Source: CBDUEF01 sp018063485 | GTDB lineage: Bacteria; Pseudomonadota; Alphaproteobacteria; Rhodobacterales; Rhodobacteraceae | NCBI GenBank assembly: GCA_037045435.1 | Contig: JBAOID010000031.1 | Coordinates: 62,001-126,000, forward strand | Direction of reading: 5' to 3' | Length of the DNA: 64,000 bases | The notes under the pieces: model-generated | The model's input: the letters and a program-made list of their open reading frames with translations, nothing else | Told to the model about the DNA's origin: nothing | The model's database searches: none | Shown here: piece by piece, positions 27,867 to 38,273 of the stretch | Layout: the number at the start of each line of letters is the position of its first letter | Position numbering within the stretch: the stretch's first letter is position 1 | Translations under genes and position numbers: made by a program

Positions 27867-27881
27867 TTAAGGGGGACTTAA
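27867..27881 (+). promoter_or_regulatory. CtrA-type box TTAA-N7-TTAA upstream of cckA
   Basis: The sequence TTAAGGGGGACTTAAC holds two TTAA half-sites at 27867-27870 and 27878-27881 with a seven-base spacer, followed by C. This is the full consensus of the alphaproteobacterial response regulator CtrA. It lies 52 bases upstream of the cckA GTG, in a promoter-like position. CckA is the kinase that controls CtrA phosphorylation, so a feedback loop is plausible. Binding is inferred, not shown. Confidence 0.6.
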
Positions 27882-27932
27882 CACTTTCCCTGCCCAATGA
27901 AGTGAATTTCGAATCCCCAGGCGGAGGGTAGG

Positions 27933-30275
27933 GTGAGCAGATCCTTGACGCGATCATTGGCCGGCAGACGCGGTTTGGGCGTGGTTGGCGCCTCCGGGCC
28001 TTTGCCTCAAACACTGGCCGCACAATGGTCGCTGGTTGCAGCGGCGACGGGGGCCCTGGTCGTTGGTATTCTTGCCCCATCGCAAGCGGGCCGGCAGGTG
28101 GCGATGATCAGTTGCCTGACTTTTGTTGCTCTGGTGCTGGCCGTGCGTGGCACCAATCTGTTGCGCCGATACATTGCACATCGCCTCGCAAAGCGCCTGC
28201 AGGGGTTCCTGGGGCAAGACGCAGCGCCCTGTTTTACGACCGATGATCTGGGGGAGGTGAGCTATCAGAATGATGCGGCGCGAAGCCGGTTTTCCGCGCC
28301 GAACGGGTCAACGCTGGTCGCGGCCTTGCAGGATCATTTCGCCTCTCCGGCCTCGGTGCTCTACCGTTTGCAAAACCGCGCAGGGTTGAACGGCGCGGCG
28401 CGTGAGGATGTGGTAACGCGGCGTGGCCACATCCGGCTTTCCGTGCATCGGCTGACCGAAGCGCGATTTCTCTGGCGACTCGAAGAGTTTCAGGATCGCT
28501 CAAACTCCAGCGGCCGCGGTGCCGAAGGGCTGAGTCTGCCGATGCTGACCGCAAACAAGGCCGGCGTGGTGCTTTTTACCAATGACGCGATGCGCCGCCT
28601 GCTTGGCGGGCGTCCCAAACGCCTTGACCGGATATTCACCACTGCGGTTCTGCATTCGGGTGAGGTGGTGGGTGTTTCCACCGCGGATGGCTCGGTTCAG
28701 GCAATTCTGGCCGAGTTGGGCAGCGGAACGGAACGTCGAGAGATCTTTTTGTTGCCGCTTGATCCCGGCCCGCCCCGCAATGGTGAATTGGCCGATTTCG
28801 AAAGTGTGCCGGTGGGCCTGTTGAAATTCGATGCCAATGGCGAACTGCGCAGCGCCAATGCGGTGGCCAGATCCCTGTTGGAATTGGGTGAAGACAGCAA
28901 GGCGATGGCACATGAGTTGTTTGAGGGTCTGGGGCGCCCGATTACAGACTGGCTTGCCGATGTGATAGCCGAACGCCTGCCAGGGGGCACCGAAGTGGTT
29001 CATGCCCGCCAGGGCAGTTCAGAGCGATTCCTGCAAATCACTCTGACTCGGATTGTTGATACTGGGCGGCCTGCGGTGCTTGCGGTTTTGCAAGACGCAA
29101 CAGCCCTCAAGACGCTCGAAGCGCAGTTCGTCCAAAGTCAAAAAATGCAGGCGATCGGCCAACTTGCCGGTGGTGTTGCGCATGATTTCAACAATCTGCT
29201 GACGGCGATTTCCGGCCATTGCGATTTGCTGCTGACGCGCTATGACGAAAGCGATCCAGAATATCCCGATCTGATCCAGATTCACCAGAATTCCAACCGT
29301 GCGGCGGCGCTCGTCAACCAGCTATTGGCCTTTTCGCGCAAGCAGACCCTGAAACCCGAGCAGATTGATTTGCAAGATGTGCTGTCGGACCTGGTGCACC
29401 TGCTCAATCGGCTGGTGGGGGAACGGGTGCGATTGCAGGTCACTCATGCTGCAGATTTGCGGCAGATTCGCGCCGACAAACGGCAGTTGGAACAGGTGCT
29501 GATGAATTTGGTGGTGAATGCGCGCGATGCCATGCCCGAGGGAGGGGTTATCAAGGTGCAAACTGCGGCAGTGACCCTTACCGAAGATCTGCACCGCGAC
29601 AGGGCGGTCGTGCCTGCTGGCGATTATGCGCTGATCCAGGTGATTGACAGTGGCATCGGCATCGCGCCCGACTGCCTGACCAAGATATTTGAGCCGTTCT
29701 ACACGACCAAATCGAGCGGCGAGGGGACGGGATTGGGGCTCTCCACGGCCTATGGCATCGTAAAGCAATCCGGCGGTTTCATTTTTGTCGATTCAACCGA
29801 GGGCTCAGGGAGCAACTTCCAGCTCTATTTCCCTGTCCACGCGGCAAGATTCGGGTCCAATCCAGTTGCCATCTCACCTGGCATCGTTGTCCAAGAGACG
29901 GCCAGGCGTGGGGAAGGGGTGGTTTTGTTGGTCGAAGACGAAGCGCCAGTGCGTGCTTTTGCCAGCCGCGCCCTGCGCATGCGTGGCTTTACTGTGGTAG
30001 AGGCGGAAAATGCGGAATCGGCATTGAAGATGCTGGAAGACCCGAAACTGGAAGTGGATGTTTTTGTTACCGATGTGGTGATGCCGGGTATGGACGGGCC
30101 GAGTTGGGTCAAACGCGCTCTGATTGACCGTCCGAACGTGCGTGTGATCTTCGTGTCGGGGTATTCCGAAGAGGCTTTGGTGGAAGAACAGGCAAGGATT
30201 CCAAACTCGATCTTTCTGCCCAAACCGTTTTCGCTCAATGAACTGACCAAAACCGTGTTGCAACAGTGCCACTGA
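27933..30275 (+). CDS. cckA: Hybrid cell-cycle histidine kinase CckA
   Basis: Membrane hybrid kinase of 780 residues at the top of the CckA-ChpT-CtrA phosphorelay. Two N-terminal helices (about 30-49 and 54-72) are followed by PAS-like sensor segments (about 95-395). The HisKA motif is KMQAIGQLAGGVAHDFNN, with H417. An ATPase domain (NARDAMPEGG, DSGIGIAPDCL, EGTGLGLSTAYGIV) and a C-terminal receiver domain (about 660-780, VLLVEDEAP, VFVTDVVMPGMDG with the phospho-acceptor D) follow. The GTG start at 27933 has a GGAG site. A CtrA box lies 52 bases upstream. The frame is intact. Confidence 0.93.
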   Translation: MSRSLTRSLAGRRGLGVVGASGPLPQTLAAQWSLVAAATGALVVGILAPSQAGRQVAMISCLTFVALVLAVRGTNLLRRYIAHRLAKRLQGFLGQDAAPCFTTDDLGEVSYQNDAARSRFSAPNGSTLVAALQDHFASPASVLYRLQNRAGLNGAAREDVVTRRGHIRLSVHRLTEARFLWRLEEFQDRSNSSGRGAEGLSLPMLTANKAGVVLFTNDAMRRLLGGRPKRLDRIFTTAVLHSGEVVGVSTADGSVQAILAELGSGTERREIFLLPLDPGPPRNGELADFESVPVGLLKFDANGELRSANAVARSLLELGEDSKAMAHELFEGLGRPITDWLADVIAERLPGGTEVVHARQGSSERFLQITLTRIVDTGRPAVLAVLQDATALKTLEAQFVQSQKMQAIGQLAGGVAHDFNNLLTAISGHCDLLLTRYDESDPEYPDLIQIHQNSNRAAALVNQLLAFSRKQTLKPEQIDLQDVLSDLVHLLNRLVGERVRLQVTHAADLRQIRADKRQLEQVLMNLVVNARDAMPEGGVIKVQTAAVTLTEDLHRDRAVVPAGDYALIQVIDSGIGIAPDCLTKIFEPFYTTKSSGEGTGLGLSTAYGIVKQSGGFIFVDSTEGSGSNFQLYFPVHAARFGSNPVAISPGIVVQETARRGEGVVLLVEDEAPVRAFASRALRMRGFTVVEAENAESALKMLEDPKLEVDVFVTDVVMPGMDGPSWVKRALIDRPNVRVIFVSGYSEEALVEEQARIPNSIFLPKPFSLNELTKTVLQQCH

Positions 30276-30353
30276 ACACGAAATATGGCAGACACCTGCG
30301 AATGCTTTCCAGAGGTTTCGATCAAATCGTGGCTTGCGCTGTGAAAAGCCGTA

Positions 30354-30947
30354 TCAATCGCCCAAAAGGGCCTGATATATTTCGAAATCTCTCGCGCAAT
30401 AGCTCCGCAGCAGGGCCTCGGATGCCGCCGTCAAAGCGGTATCTCCCACTGGCGAGACATTCATCCGCGGCAGGTTGATTTCACAATCCAGCCGATCTTC
30501 GAGGAAATGCACAAATTCGGTGATATTTTCATAGCGGAAAATGAAATCGACCGGCGGCTTGTTCTTGGGCGCAAGGAATTGTGCCTGCGATCCAACCTTG
30601 GCAAATTCCGGCCTTTCATCCCGGCAATAAGCATGGATAAACTCATCAAAGCTGATATCGCGCGTGGATTTTTCGGGAACTTCTTCTTCACGCTGCCGGT
30701 AGCGATACCAGGAACCCAGCCAATCGCGCGGCTCACGCATCAGGGCGGTCAGGGCAAAATCGCGCCCCGAGGCATCAGCGAGGAACGGAGCAAGAAAGCG
30801 GTGGAATCGCTGGGCATTGGTGTGTTTCAGCGCAGGGGGCCGCACGATCACCACCGCGGCAAGCGACCCAAGTGCAGATTCGATGGCAGTAGAGGCTGTT
30901 TTCGGGGTGGCCAGAAACACCAACCGCTGTCGCCAGAACACCAACAT
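30354..30947 (-). CDS. Sulfotransferase-family protein
   Basis: Protein of about 197 residues with a PAPS-dependent sulfotransferase-like fold. The 5'-phosphosulfate loop is FLATPKTASTAIESALG near the N-terminus. ALMREPRDWLGSWYRYRQ resembles the 3'-phosphate-binding segment. The sulfate acceptor is unknown. The ATG at 30947 (MLVFWRQRL) is preferred because GGGGG precedes it; an in-frame GTG at 30971 would add eight residues. It is convergent with cckA and divergent from recA. Some annotations call this family a gamma-glutamyl kinase, which the motifs do not support. Confidence 0.7.
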   Translation of the reverse strand: MLVFWRQRLVFLATPKTASTAIESALGSLAAVVIVRPPALKHTNAQRFHRFLAPFLADASGRDFALTALMREPRDWLGSWYRYRQREEEVPEKSTRDISFDEFIHAYCRDERPEFAKVGSQAQFLAPKNKPPVDFIFRYENITEFVHFLEDRLDCEINLPRMNVSPVGDTALTAASEALLRSYCARDFEIYQALLGD

Positions 30948-31133
30948 GAGCAAACCCCCGAATAATTTCACTTTGCGCTGAAACGGTAACTATTCCTTAA
31001 TCTCAATAAGAAAAAGCTGATGTGCGAAGAATTTGATTGAACTGTTCCCGCTTTGCCCTCATGTATGGTAAACAAAACAGGAACATCATACGCAATTGCC
31101 GCCCGTGCGCGGCTGTGGAATAAGGGCTGGACA

Positions 31134-32201
31134 ATGGCAGTGGTCAATCTCCTCGACGGCAACGGGAAAAACGCAATGGATAAGGCAAAGGCGCTGGAAA
31201 GCGCGCTGGCTCAGATCGAACGGCAGTTCGGCAAAGGCTCGATCATGAAGCTGGGGGCTGACAATCCGGTGATGGATGTGGAAGCAACTTCAACCGGATC
31301 GCTGGGCCTCGATATCGCGCTGGGAATTGGTGGCCTGCCGCAGGGGCGGATAGTCGAGATTTACGGGCCGGAAAGCTCGGGCAAGACCACGCTGACGCTG
31401 CATGTGGTTGCCGAGGCGCAGAAAAAGGGCGGCGTTTGCGCCTTTGTCGATGCCGAACACGCGCTGGACCCGCAATATGCCAAAAAGCTGGGTGTCAACC
31501 TGGATGAGCTGTTGATCAGCCAGCCCGATACCGGTGAGCAGGCGCTCGAGATTGTCGATACGCTGGTGCGCTCGGGTGCGGTCAGCCTGATCGTGGTTGA
31601 TTCGGTGGCGGCACTGGTGCCGAAATCAGAGATTGAGGGCGATATGGGCGATATGCAGATGGGCAGCCAGGCTCGTCTGATGAGCCAGGCGATGCGCAAA
31701 CTGACCGCCAGCATCGGGCGCAGCAACTGCATGGTGATCTTCATCAATCAGATCAGGATGAAGATTGGTGTGATGTTTGGCAGCCCCGAGACCACAACCG
31801 GCGGCAATGCGCTGAAGTTTTACGCGTCAGTGCGCCTTGATATCCGCCGCATCGGCGCGATCAAGGACCGAGATGAGGTGGTTGGCAACTCGACCCGCGT
31901 TAAGGTGGTAAAGAACAAGGTGGCACCTCCGTTCAAAGAGGTGGAATTCGACATCATGTATGGCGAGGGGATTTCCAAAGTGGGAGAGCTGGTCGATATC
32001 GGCGTGAAGGCTGGTGTCGTGGAAAAATCAGGGAGCTGGTACTCCTATGGAGATGAGCGCATCGGCCAGGGCCGCGAGAATGCCAAGACCTTCCTGAAAC
32101 AAAATCCTGCTGTGGCTCTGGATATCGAAAGCAAGATCCGGGCAGGCAATGGGCTGGATTTCAGCGCCAAGGCCGAAGACAGCCCGATGATCGACGATTG
32201 A
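31134..32201 (+). CDS. recA: Recombinase RecA
   Basis: DNA-dependent ATPase for homologous recombination and SOS induction, 355 residues, intact. The N-terminus is MAVVNLLDGNGKNAMDKAK. The Walker A motif GPESSGKTT lies at 78-86, loop L1 follows as GDMQMGSQARLMSQAM, and IFINQIRMKIGVMFGSPE precedes loop L2. The start at 31134 has an AGGG site. A longer in-frame extension upstream reads as noncoding. I looked for the alphaproteobacterial LexA box GTTC-N7-GTTC in the 160 bases upstream and saw only a palindromic GAACTGTTC at 31039-31047, so SOS control is not proven here. Confidence 0.97.
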   Translation: MAVVNLLDGNGKNAMDKAKALESALAQIERQFGKGSIMKLGADNPVMDVEATSTGSLGLDIALGIGGLPQGRIVEIYGPESSGKTTLTLHVVAEAQKKGGVCAFVDAEHALDPQYAKKLGVNLDELLISQPDTGEQALEIVDTLVRSGAVSLIVVDSVAALVPKSEIEGDMGDMQMGSQARLMSQAMRKLTASIGRSNCMVIFINQIRMKIGVMFGSPETTTGGNALKFYASVRLDIRRIGAIKDRDEVVGNSTRVKVVKNKVAPPFKEVEFDIMYGEGISKVGELVDIGVKAGVVEKSGSWYSYGDERIGQGRENAKTFLKQNPAVALDIESKIRAGNGLDFSAKAEDSPMIDD

Positions 32202-32225
32202 GCTTGACCGCCTGGATGAATTCGA

Positions 32226-32257
32226 AAGGCCGGAAACTCAGGTTCCCGGCCTTTTTT
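32226..32257 (+). terminator. Rho-independent terminator after recA
   Basis: AAGGCCGG pairs with CCGGCCTT around a loop of about 12 bases that can itself pair as GGAA/TTCC with one bulge. Six or more T residues follow. It starts 24 bases after the recA stop. Confidence 0.85.
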
Positions 32258-32349
32258 GCTGCGCTGCAACAGAGGCGTGGACAGGCCCGCGATCGAGGGC
32301 TAAACCGGGCAGCAGACAAAAGATTTCTGCCTTCTGGGGGCCAACCGCC

Positions 32350-35004
32350 ATGCCGTCACTGAACGATATCCGCTCGACCTATCTTGATTTCTTTGAACGC
32401 AATGGCCACCGCCGCGTCGATAGCAGCCCACTTGTGCCACGCAATGATCCGACACTGATGTTTGCGAATTCGGGAATGGTGCAGTTCAAGAACTGCTTTA
32501 CCGGGGTTGAAACGCGCGATTACAAGCGGGCGACGACGGCGCAGAAATGCGTGCGCGCAGGTGGCAAACACAATGACCTTGATAATGTAGGCTATACGGC
32601 GCGGCATCATACCTTTTTCGAAATGCTGGGGAATTTCAGCTTTGGCGACTATTTCAAGGATCAGGCCATTGCCTTTGCCTGGGAGTTGTTGACCAAGGAT
32701 TTCGGGTTGAACAAGGACAAGCTGCTGGTCACGGTTTACCATAGTGATGATGAGGCGGCGGCAATCTGGAAAAAGGTAGCGGGCCTGCCGGAGCATCGCA
32801 TCATCCGTATTGCTAGTGATGACAATTTCTGGCGGATGGGGCCGACCGGGCCTTGCGGGCCTTGCACCGAGATTTTCTACGATCACGGCGATCACATCTG
32901 GGGTGGTCCTCCGGGATCGGCAGAAGAAGACGGTGACCGGTTTATCGAAATCTGGAACAATGTGTTCATGCAGAATGAACAATTGCCCGACGGAACCATG
33001 CGCCCGCTGGACATGCAGTCGATTGATACCGGCATGGGGCTGGAGCGGATTGGCGCGCTGTTGCAGGGCAAGCATGACAATTACGACACCGATCTGATGC
33101 GCAGTCTGATCGAGGCAAGCGCGAATGCCACCAGCACCGATCCCGATGGACCGGGCAAGACCCATCACCGGGTGATCGCCGACCATCTGCGATCAACCTC
33201 GTTCCTGATTGCTGATGGGGTAATGCCCTCGAACGAGGGGCGCGGCTATGTGCTGCGGCGGATCATGCGTCGGGCGATGCGGCACGCGCATTTGCTGGGG
33301 GCGCAGGATCCGGTGATGCACCGTCTGGTTCCCTCGCTGGTGCGGCAAATGGGAACGGCTTATCCCGAGTTGGGCCGTGCGCAAAGCCTGATCGAAGAGA
33401 CATTGCGGCTGGAGGAGACCCGGTTCAAGACCACGCTGGATCGGGGTTTGCGGCTTTTGGATGACGAGTTGGCGCATCTGCCCGAGGGCAGCGATCTGCC
33501 GGGCAACACGGCTTTCAAGCTCTACGACACCTATGGGTTCCCGCTCGATCTGACGCAGGATGCCTTGCGCGAAAAGGGCCGTGGGGTGGATACAAAGGGT
33601 TTTGATGCCGCGATGGAGCAGCAGCGCAAGATGGCGCGCGCGGCTTGGGTGGGCACCGGCGAGGCGACCGATGCCGCGATCTGGTTTGAACTGGCGCAAG
33701 ACAAGGGTGTGACTGAATTCCTGGGGTATGACACCGAAATCGCCGAAGGGCAGATTTTGGCCATGGTGCAATCAGGGGCCGAGGTGGGCGCGGTCACGGC
33801 AGGCAGCACCGTGCAGATCATGGTTAACCAGACCCCGTTTTACGCCGAAAGCGGCGGGCAGGTAGGCGATACCGGCCTGATCCGCACCGATACCGGCATG
33901 GCTGAAGTGGTGGACACGAAGAAGTCGGCTGGGGTTTTCATTCATCAGGCCAAGGTGGTGGAAGGGTCGATCCTGCGCGGTCAGGCGGCGAAACTTGAGG
34001 TGACGCATGGGCGGCGCGCGGCGATCAGGGCCAACCATTCGGCAACGCATCTGCTGCATGAGGCGCTGCGCCGGGCCTTGGGCGATCATGTGGCGCAGCG
34101 CGGCTCATTGAACGCAGCCGAGCGGTTGCGCTTTGATTTCAGCCATTCGCAAGGCATGTCGGCGACCGAAATCGCGGGCGTTGAGGCCGAGGTGAACGAA
34201 TTTGTGCGCCAGAACAGCCCCGTGCAAACCCGGATCATGACGCCGGATGATGCGCGGGCTTTGGGCGCGCAGGCGCTGTTTGGTGAAAAATACGGCGATG
34301 AGGTGCGCGTGGTGTCGATGGGCCAACTTGATGGCTCGGGCAAGGGTGGCGATGGGCGGACCTATTCTTTGGAGCTTTGCGGCGGCACTCATGTGTCGCG
34401 AACCGGGGATATCGGGGCCTTTGTTTTGCTGTCGGATTCGGCCTCATCTTCGGGTGTGCGGCGGATCGAGGCGTTGACCGGGCAGGCGGCGCTGGATCAT
34501 CTGCGGATGCAGGATCAGCGGCTGAGTGATGTGGCTCTGGCGCTGAAAACCCATCCAGGCGATGTGTTGGACCGCGTGAAGGCGTTGCAAGATGAGCGCA
34601 AAGCGCTGGCCAATGAGGTGGCGCAACTGCGCCGCGAAGCGGCAATGGGTGGCAAGTCTGGCGGGCCGGAGATCAGGGAAATCAACGGGGTAAAGCTGAT
34701 TGCTCAGGTGATTTCTGGCGTCTCTGGCAAGGATTTGCCGGCATTGATTGATCAGATGAAGGCGCAGATCGGCTCGGGGGCTGTGGTGCTGATTGCGGAC
34801 ACGGGAGCTAAGCCTGCGGTGGCGGCGGGGGTCACCGCTGACTTGATCGGCCGGATTTCGGCTGTTACCTTGGTCAAGGTTGCGGCCGAAGCGATGGGCG
34901 GCAAGGGCGGCGGTGGCCGTCCAGATCTGGCGCAAGCCGGGGGTGCGGATATTGCCGGGGCGGATGCGGCATTGAAAGCGGTTGAAGCCGCGTTGGAGGT
35001 TTAG
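32350..35004 (+). CDS. alaS: Alanine-tRNA ligase
   Basis: Class II synthetase of 884 residues, intact. The aminoacylation domain starts LNDIRSTYLDFFERNGH and continues with SSPLVPRNDPTLMFANSGM. The editing domain carries the zinc-binding HxxxH in NHSATHLLHEAL and the C-x3-H in LCGGTHVSRTGDIG. The C-terminal DHHA1/C-Ala region ends KGGGGRPDLAQAGGAD. It follows recA, the usual order in this lineage. The downstream DUF1330 gene begins at the base after its stop codon, suggesting coupled translation. Confidence 0.97.
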   Translation: MPSLNDIRSTYLDFFERNGHRRVDSSPLVPRNDPTLMFANSGMVQFKNCFTGVETRDYKRATTAQKCVRAGGKHNDLDNVGYTARHHTFFEMLGNFSFGDYFKDQAIAFAWELLTKDFGLNKDKLLVTVYHSDDEAAAIWKKVAGLPEHRIIRIASDDNFWRMGPTGPCGPCTEIFYDHGDHIWGGPPGSAEEDGDRFIEIWNNVFMQNEQLPDGTMRPLDMQSIDTGMGLERIGALLQGKHDNYDTDLMRSLIEASANATSTDPDGPGKTHHRVIADHLRSTSFLIADGVMPSNEGRGYVLRRIMRRAMRHAHLLGAQDPVMHRLVPSLVRQMGTAYPELGRAQSLIEETLRLEETRFKTTLDRGLRLLDDELAHLPEGSDLPGNTAFKLYDTYGFPLDLTQDALREKGRGVDTKGFDAAMEQQRKMARAAWVGTGEATDAAIWFELAQDKGVTEFLGYDTEIAEGQILAMVQSGAEVGAVTAGSTVQIMVNQTPFYAESGGQVGDTGLIRTDTGMAEVVDTKKSAGVFIHQAKVVEGSILRGQAAKLEVTHGRRAAIRANHSATHLLHEALRRALGDHVAQRGSLNAAERLRFDFSHSQGMSATEIAGVEAEVNEFVRQNSPVQTRIMTPDDARALGAQALFGEKYGDEVRVVSMGQLDGSGKGGDGRTYSLELCGGTHVSRTGDIGAFVLLSDSASSSGVRRIEALTGQAALDHLRMQDQRLSDVALALKTHPGDVLDRVKALQDERKALANEVAQLRREAAMGGKSGGPEIREINGVKLIAQVISGVSGKDLPALIDQMKAQIGSGAVVLIADTGAKPAVAAGVTADLIGRISAVTLVKVAAEAMGGKGGGGRPDLAQAGGADIAGADAALKAVEAALEV

Positions 35005-35299
35005 ATGCCGACAGCTTTGTGGATCGCCAATGTCGAAGTGACCGACCCGGAGGCCTATGGCAAGTATGCCAAGCTCGCGGGCCCCGCGATTGCCGCGCAT
35101 GGCGGTGTGTTTCTTGCGCGTGGGGGGCGCTATGTTCAGCTTGAGGGGCGGGACAGGGCGCGCAATGTGGTCGCGCGCTTCCCAGAGTCTGGAGCGCGCG
35201 GTGGAGTGTTATCGCTCGGCCGACTATCAGGCGGCGCTGGCCCACGCCAAGGGGGCCAGCATCCGCGATCTGATGGTGGTGGAAGAATCGGGCGATTGA
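35005..35299 (+). CDS. DUF1330 family protein (frameshifted)
   Basis: Small dimeric alpha/beta-barrel protein of about 97 residues with no established function. The N-terminal part reads TALWIANVEVTDPEAYGKYAKLAGPAIAAHGG. The C-terminal part reads SLERAVECYRSADYQAALAHAKGASIRDLMVVE in another frame. Deleting one base near 35183-35188 restores RFPSLERA, the standard DUF1330 sequence, and gives CCGAGTC in place of CCAGAGTC. It starts immediately after the alaS stop. Confidence 0.8.
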
Positions 35300-35399
35300 T
35301 TGCATTTCACGGAAAAATGCGCTGCTTTTTCCACGTTTCATGGTAATCTGATCCAAATGAGGCCATGGCATTGGAACATGGCCCGCAAGGGGTGAGAGC

Positions 35400-36194
35400 A
35401 TGTGTCGTTGGGCCGCCTACATCGGTGATCGGATTTTTCTGGAAGAAATCATCAGCCGGCCCGGCCATTCACTGATCCACCAAAGCCATTGCGCGACACA
35501 ATGCCATTCGGCGATCAATGCCGATGGGTTTGGCGTGGCCTGGTATGGCGACCGCCTCGAGCCGGGGCTTTACCGCGACGTGCTGCCGGCCTGGTCTGAC
35601 CCGAACCTGCGAAGCCTGACGGCGCAGGTGAAATCGGGACTGTTCATGGCGCATGTGCGGGCCTCGACCGGCACCGCGACCAGCCGCAACAATTGCCATC
35701 CGTTTGTGCAGGGACAGTGGAGTTTCATGCATAACGGGCAGGTGGGTGGCTATGATCGGTTTCGCCGCGACGCCGATATGATGGTTCCTGAAAGCCTTTA
35801 CAGCGCACGCAAGGGGGCCACGGATTCCGAGGCTATTTTTCTGGTGGCAATTGCCGAAGGCCTCGATGGTGATCCGCGCGGAGCGTTGGAGCGGGCCTCG
35901 GCGCGGTTCATATCTTTGGCCAAGGCCAAGGGCAGTTTCCCGCATCTGCGGATGACAGCGGCGCTGTCGGATGGCAAGCGGCTCTATGCGGTGCGCTATG
36001 CCACCGATGCTTTGGCGCCGTCGCTGTATTACCGTTGGTCAGCGACGCGGGGCGGTATGGCGGTGGTGTCCGAACCGCTGGAGGCGGAGGAGGGCGGTTG
36101 GAATGAGATAGCATCCTCTACCTTCTGCACCTTTGAAGGTAAATCGGTGAAGGTCGAGGAATTCATGCCCTGCCGATTGGCTTTGGCCGCTTGA
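35400..36194 (+). CDS. Class II glutamine amidotransferase (YafJ/EgtC-like)
   Basis: Ntn-type amidohydrolase of 264 residues. After removal of Met1 the nucleophile is Cys2 (MCRWAAYIGD). Conserved glutaminase segments are NADGFGVAWYGD, FMAHVRASTGTATSRNNCHPF, WSFMHNGQVGGYDRFRRD and DSEAIFLVAIAEGL. The protein consists of the glutaminase domain alone, like YafJ. The EgtC role (ergothioneine) is unlikely without egtB/egtD nearby. A GGGG site precedes the ATG. It is convergent with typA across a shared terminator. Confidence 0.85.
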   Translation: MCRWAAYIGDRIFLEEIISRPGHSLIHQSHCATQCHSAINADGFGVAWYGDRLEPGLYRDVLPAWSDPNLRSLTAQVKSGLFMAHVRASTGTATSRNNCHPFVQGQWSFMHNGQVGGYDRFRRDADMMVPESLYSARKGATDSEAIFLVAIAEGLDGDPRGALERASARFISLAKAKGSFPHLRMTAALSDGKRLYAVRYATDALAPSLYYRWSATRGGMAVVSEPLEAEEGGWNEIASSTFCTFEGKSVKVEEFMPCRLALAA

Positions 36195-36226
36195 AGTTCG
36201 CGAGGTAAGCCATTGCGGACATTAAA

Positions 36227-36248
36227 AAACCCGCCTTTCGGCGGGTTT
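36227..36248. terminator. Bidirectional terminator between the amidotransferase and typA
   Basis: AAACCCGCC / GGCGGGTTT is a perfect 9-base stem with loop TTTC. It is flanked by an A-run on the left and T-rich sequence on the right, so it can end transcription in both directions. It sits between two convergent genes, 6 bases from the typA stop. Confidence 0.88.
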
Positions 36249-36253
36249 GGTTT

Positions 36254-38077
<1,824 letters not shown>

Positions 38078-38244
38078 CGAGAGGGTCTCTTTCTGTTCAA
38101 TTATATCGCGCGGCCTTACAGGGTTTGCATTGAAATGACCAGAGGCCATTGCCAGGAAACGGTTGGGGCCGGGCTGGAACAGGTGTTGCAACCTGCTTTC
38201 GCAGACCTATCCCCCGTCGGGCGGGGGCCAGACGGGGGCAGACG

Positions 38245-38267
38245 ACGGGGGCGACATGCGCCCCCGT
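38245..38267. other. GC-rich hairpin between catalase and typA
   Basis: ACGGGGGCG / CGCCCCCGT forms a perfect 9-base stem with loop ACATG, 7 bases past the catalase stop on the minus strand. No T-tract follows on that strand, so it is at best a weak terminator or an mRNA 3'-stabilising structure for catalase. Confidence 0.45.
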
Positions 38268-38273
38268 GCAAGG

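Noticed and set aside
31021..31133. LexA/SOS box upstream of recA.
   Set aside because: Only a palindromic GAACTGTTC was seen. The expected GTTC-N7-GTTC spacing is not present, so I do not call an operator.
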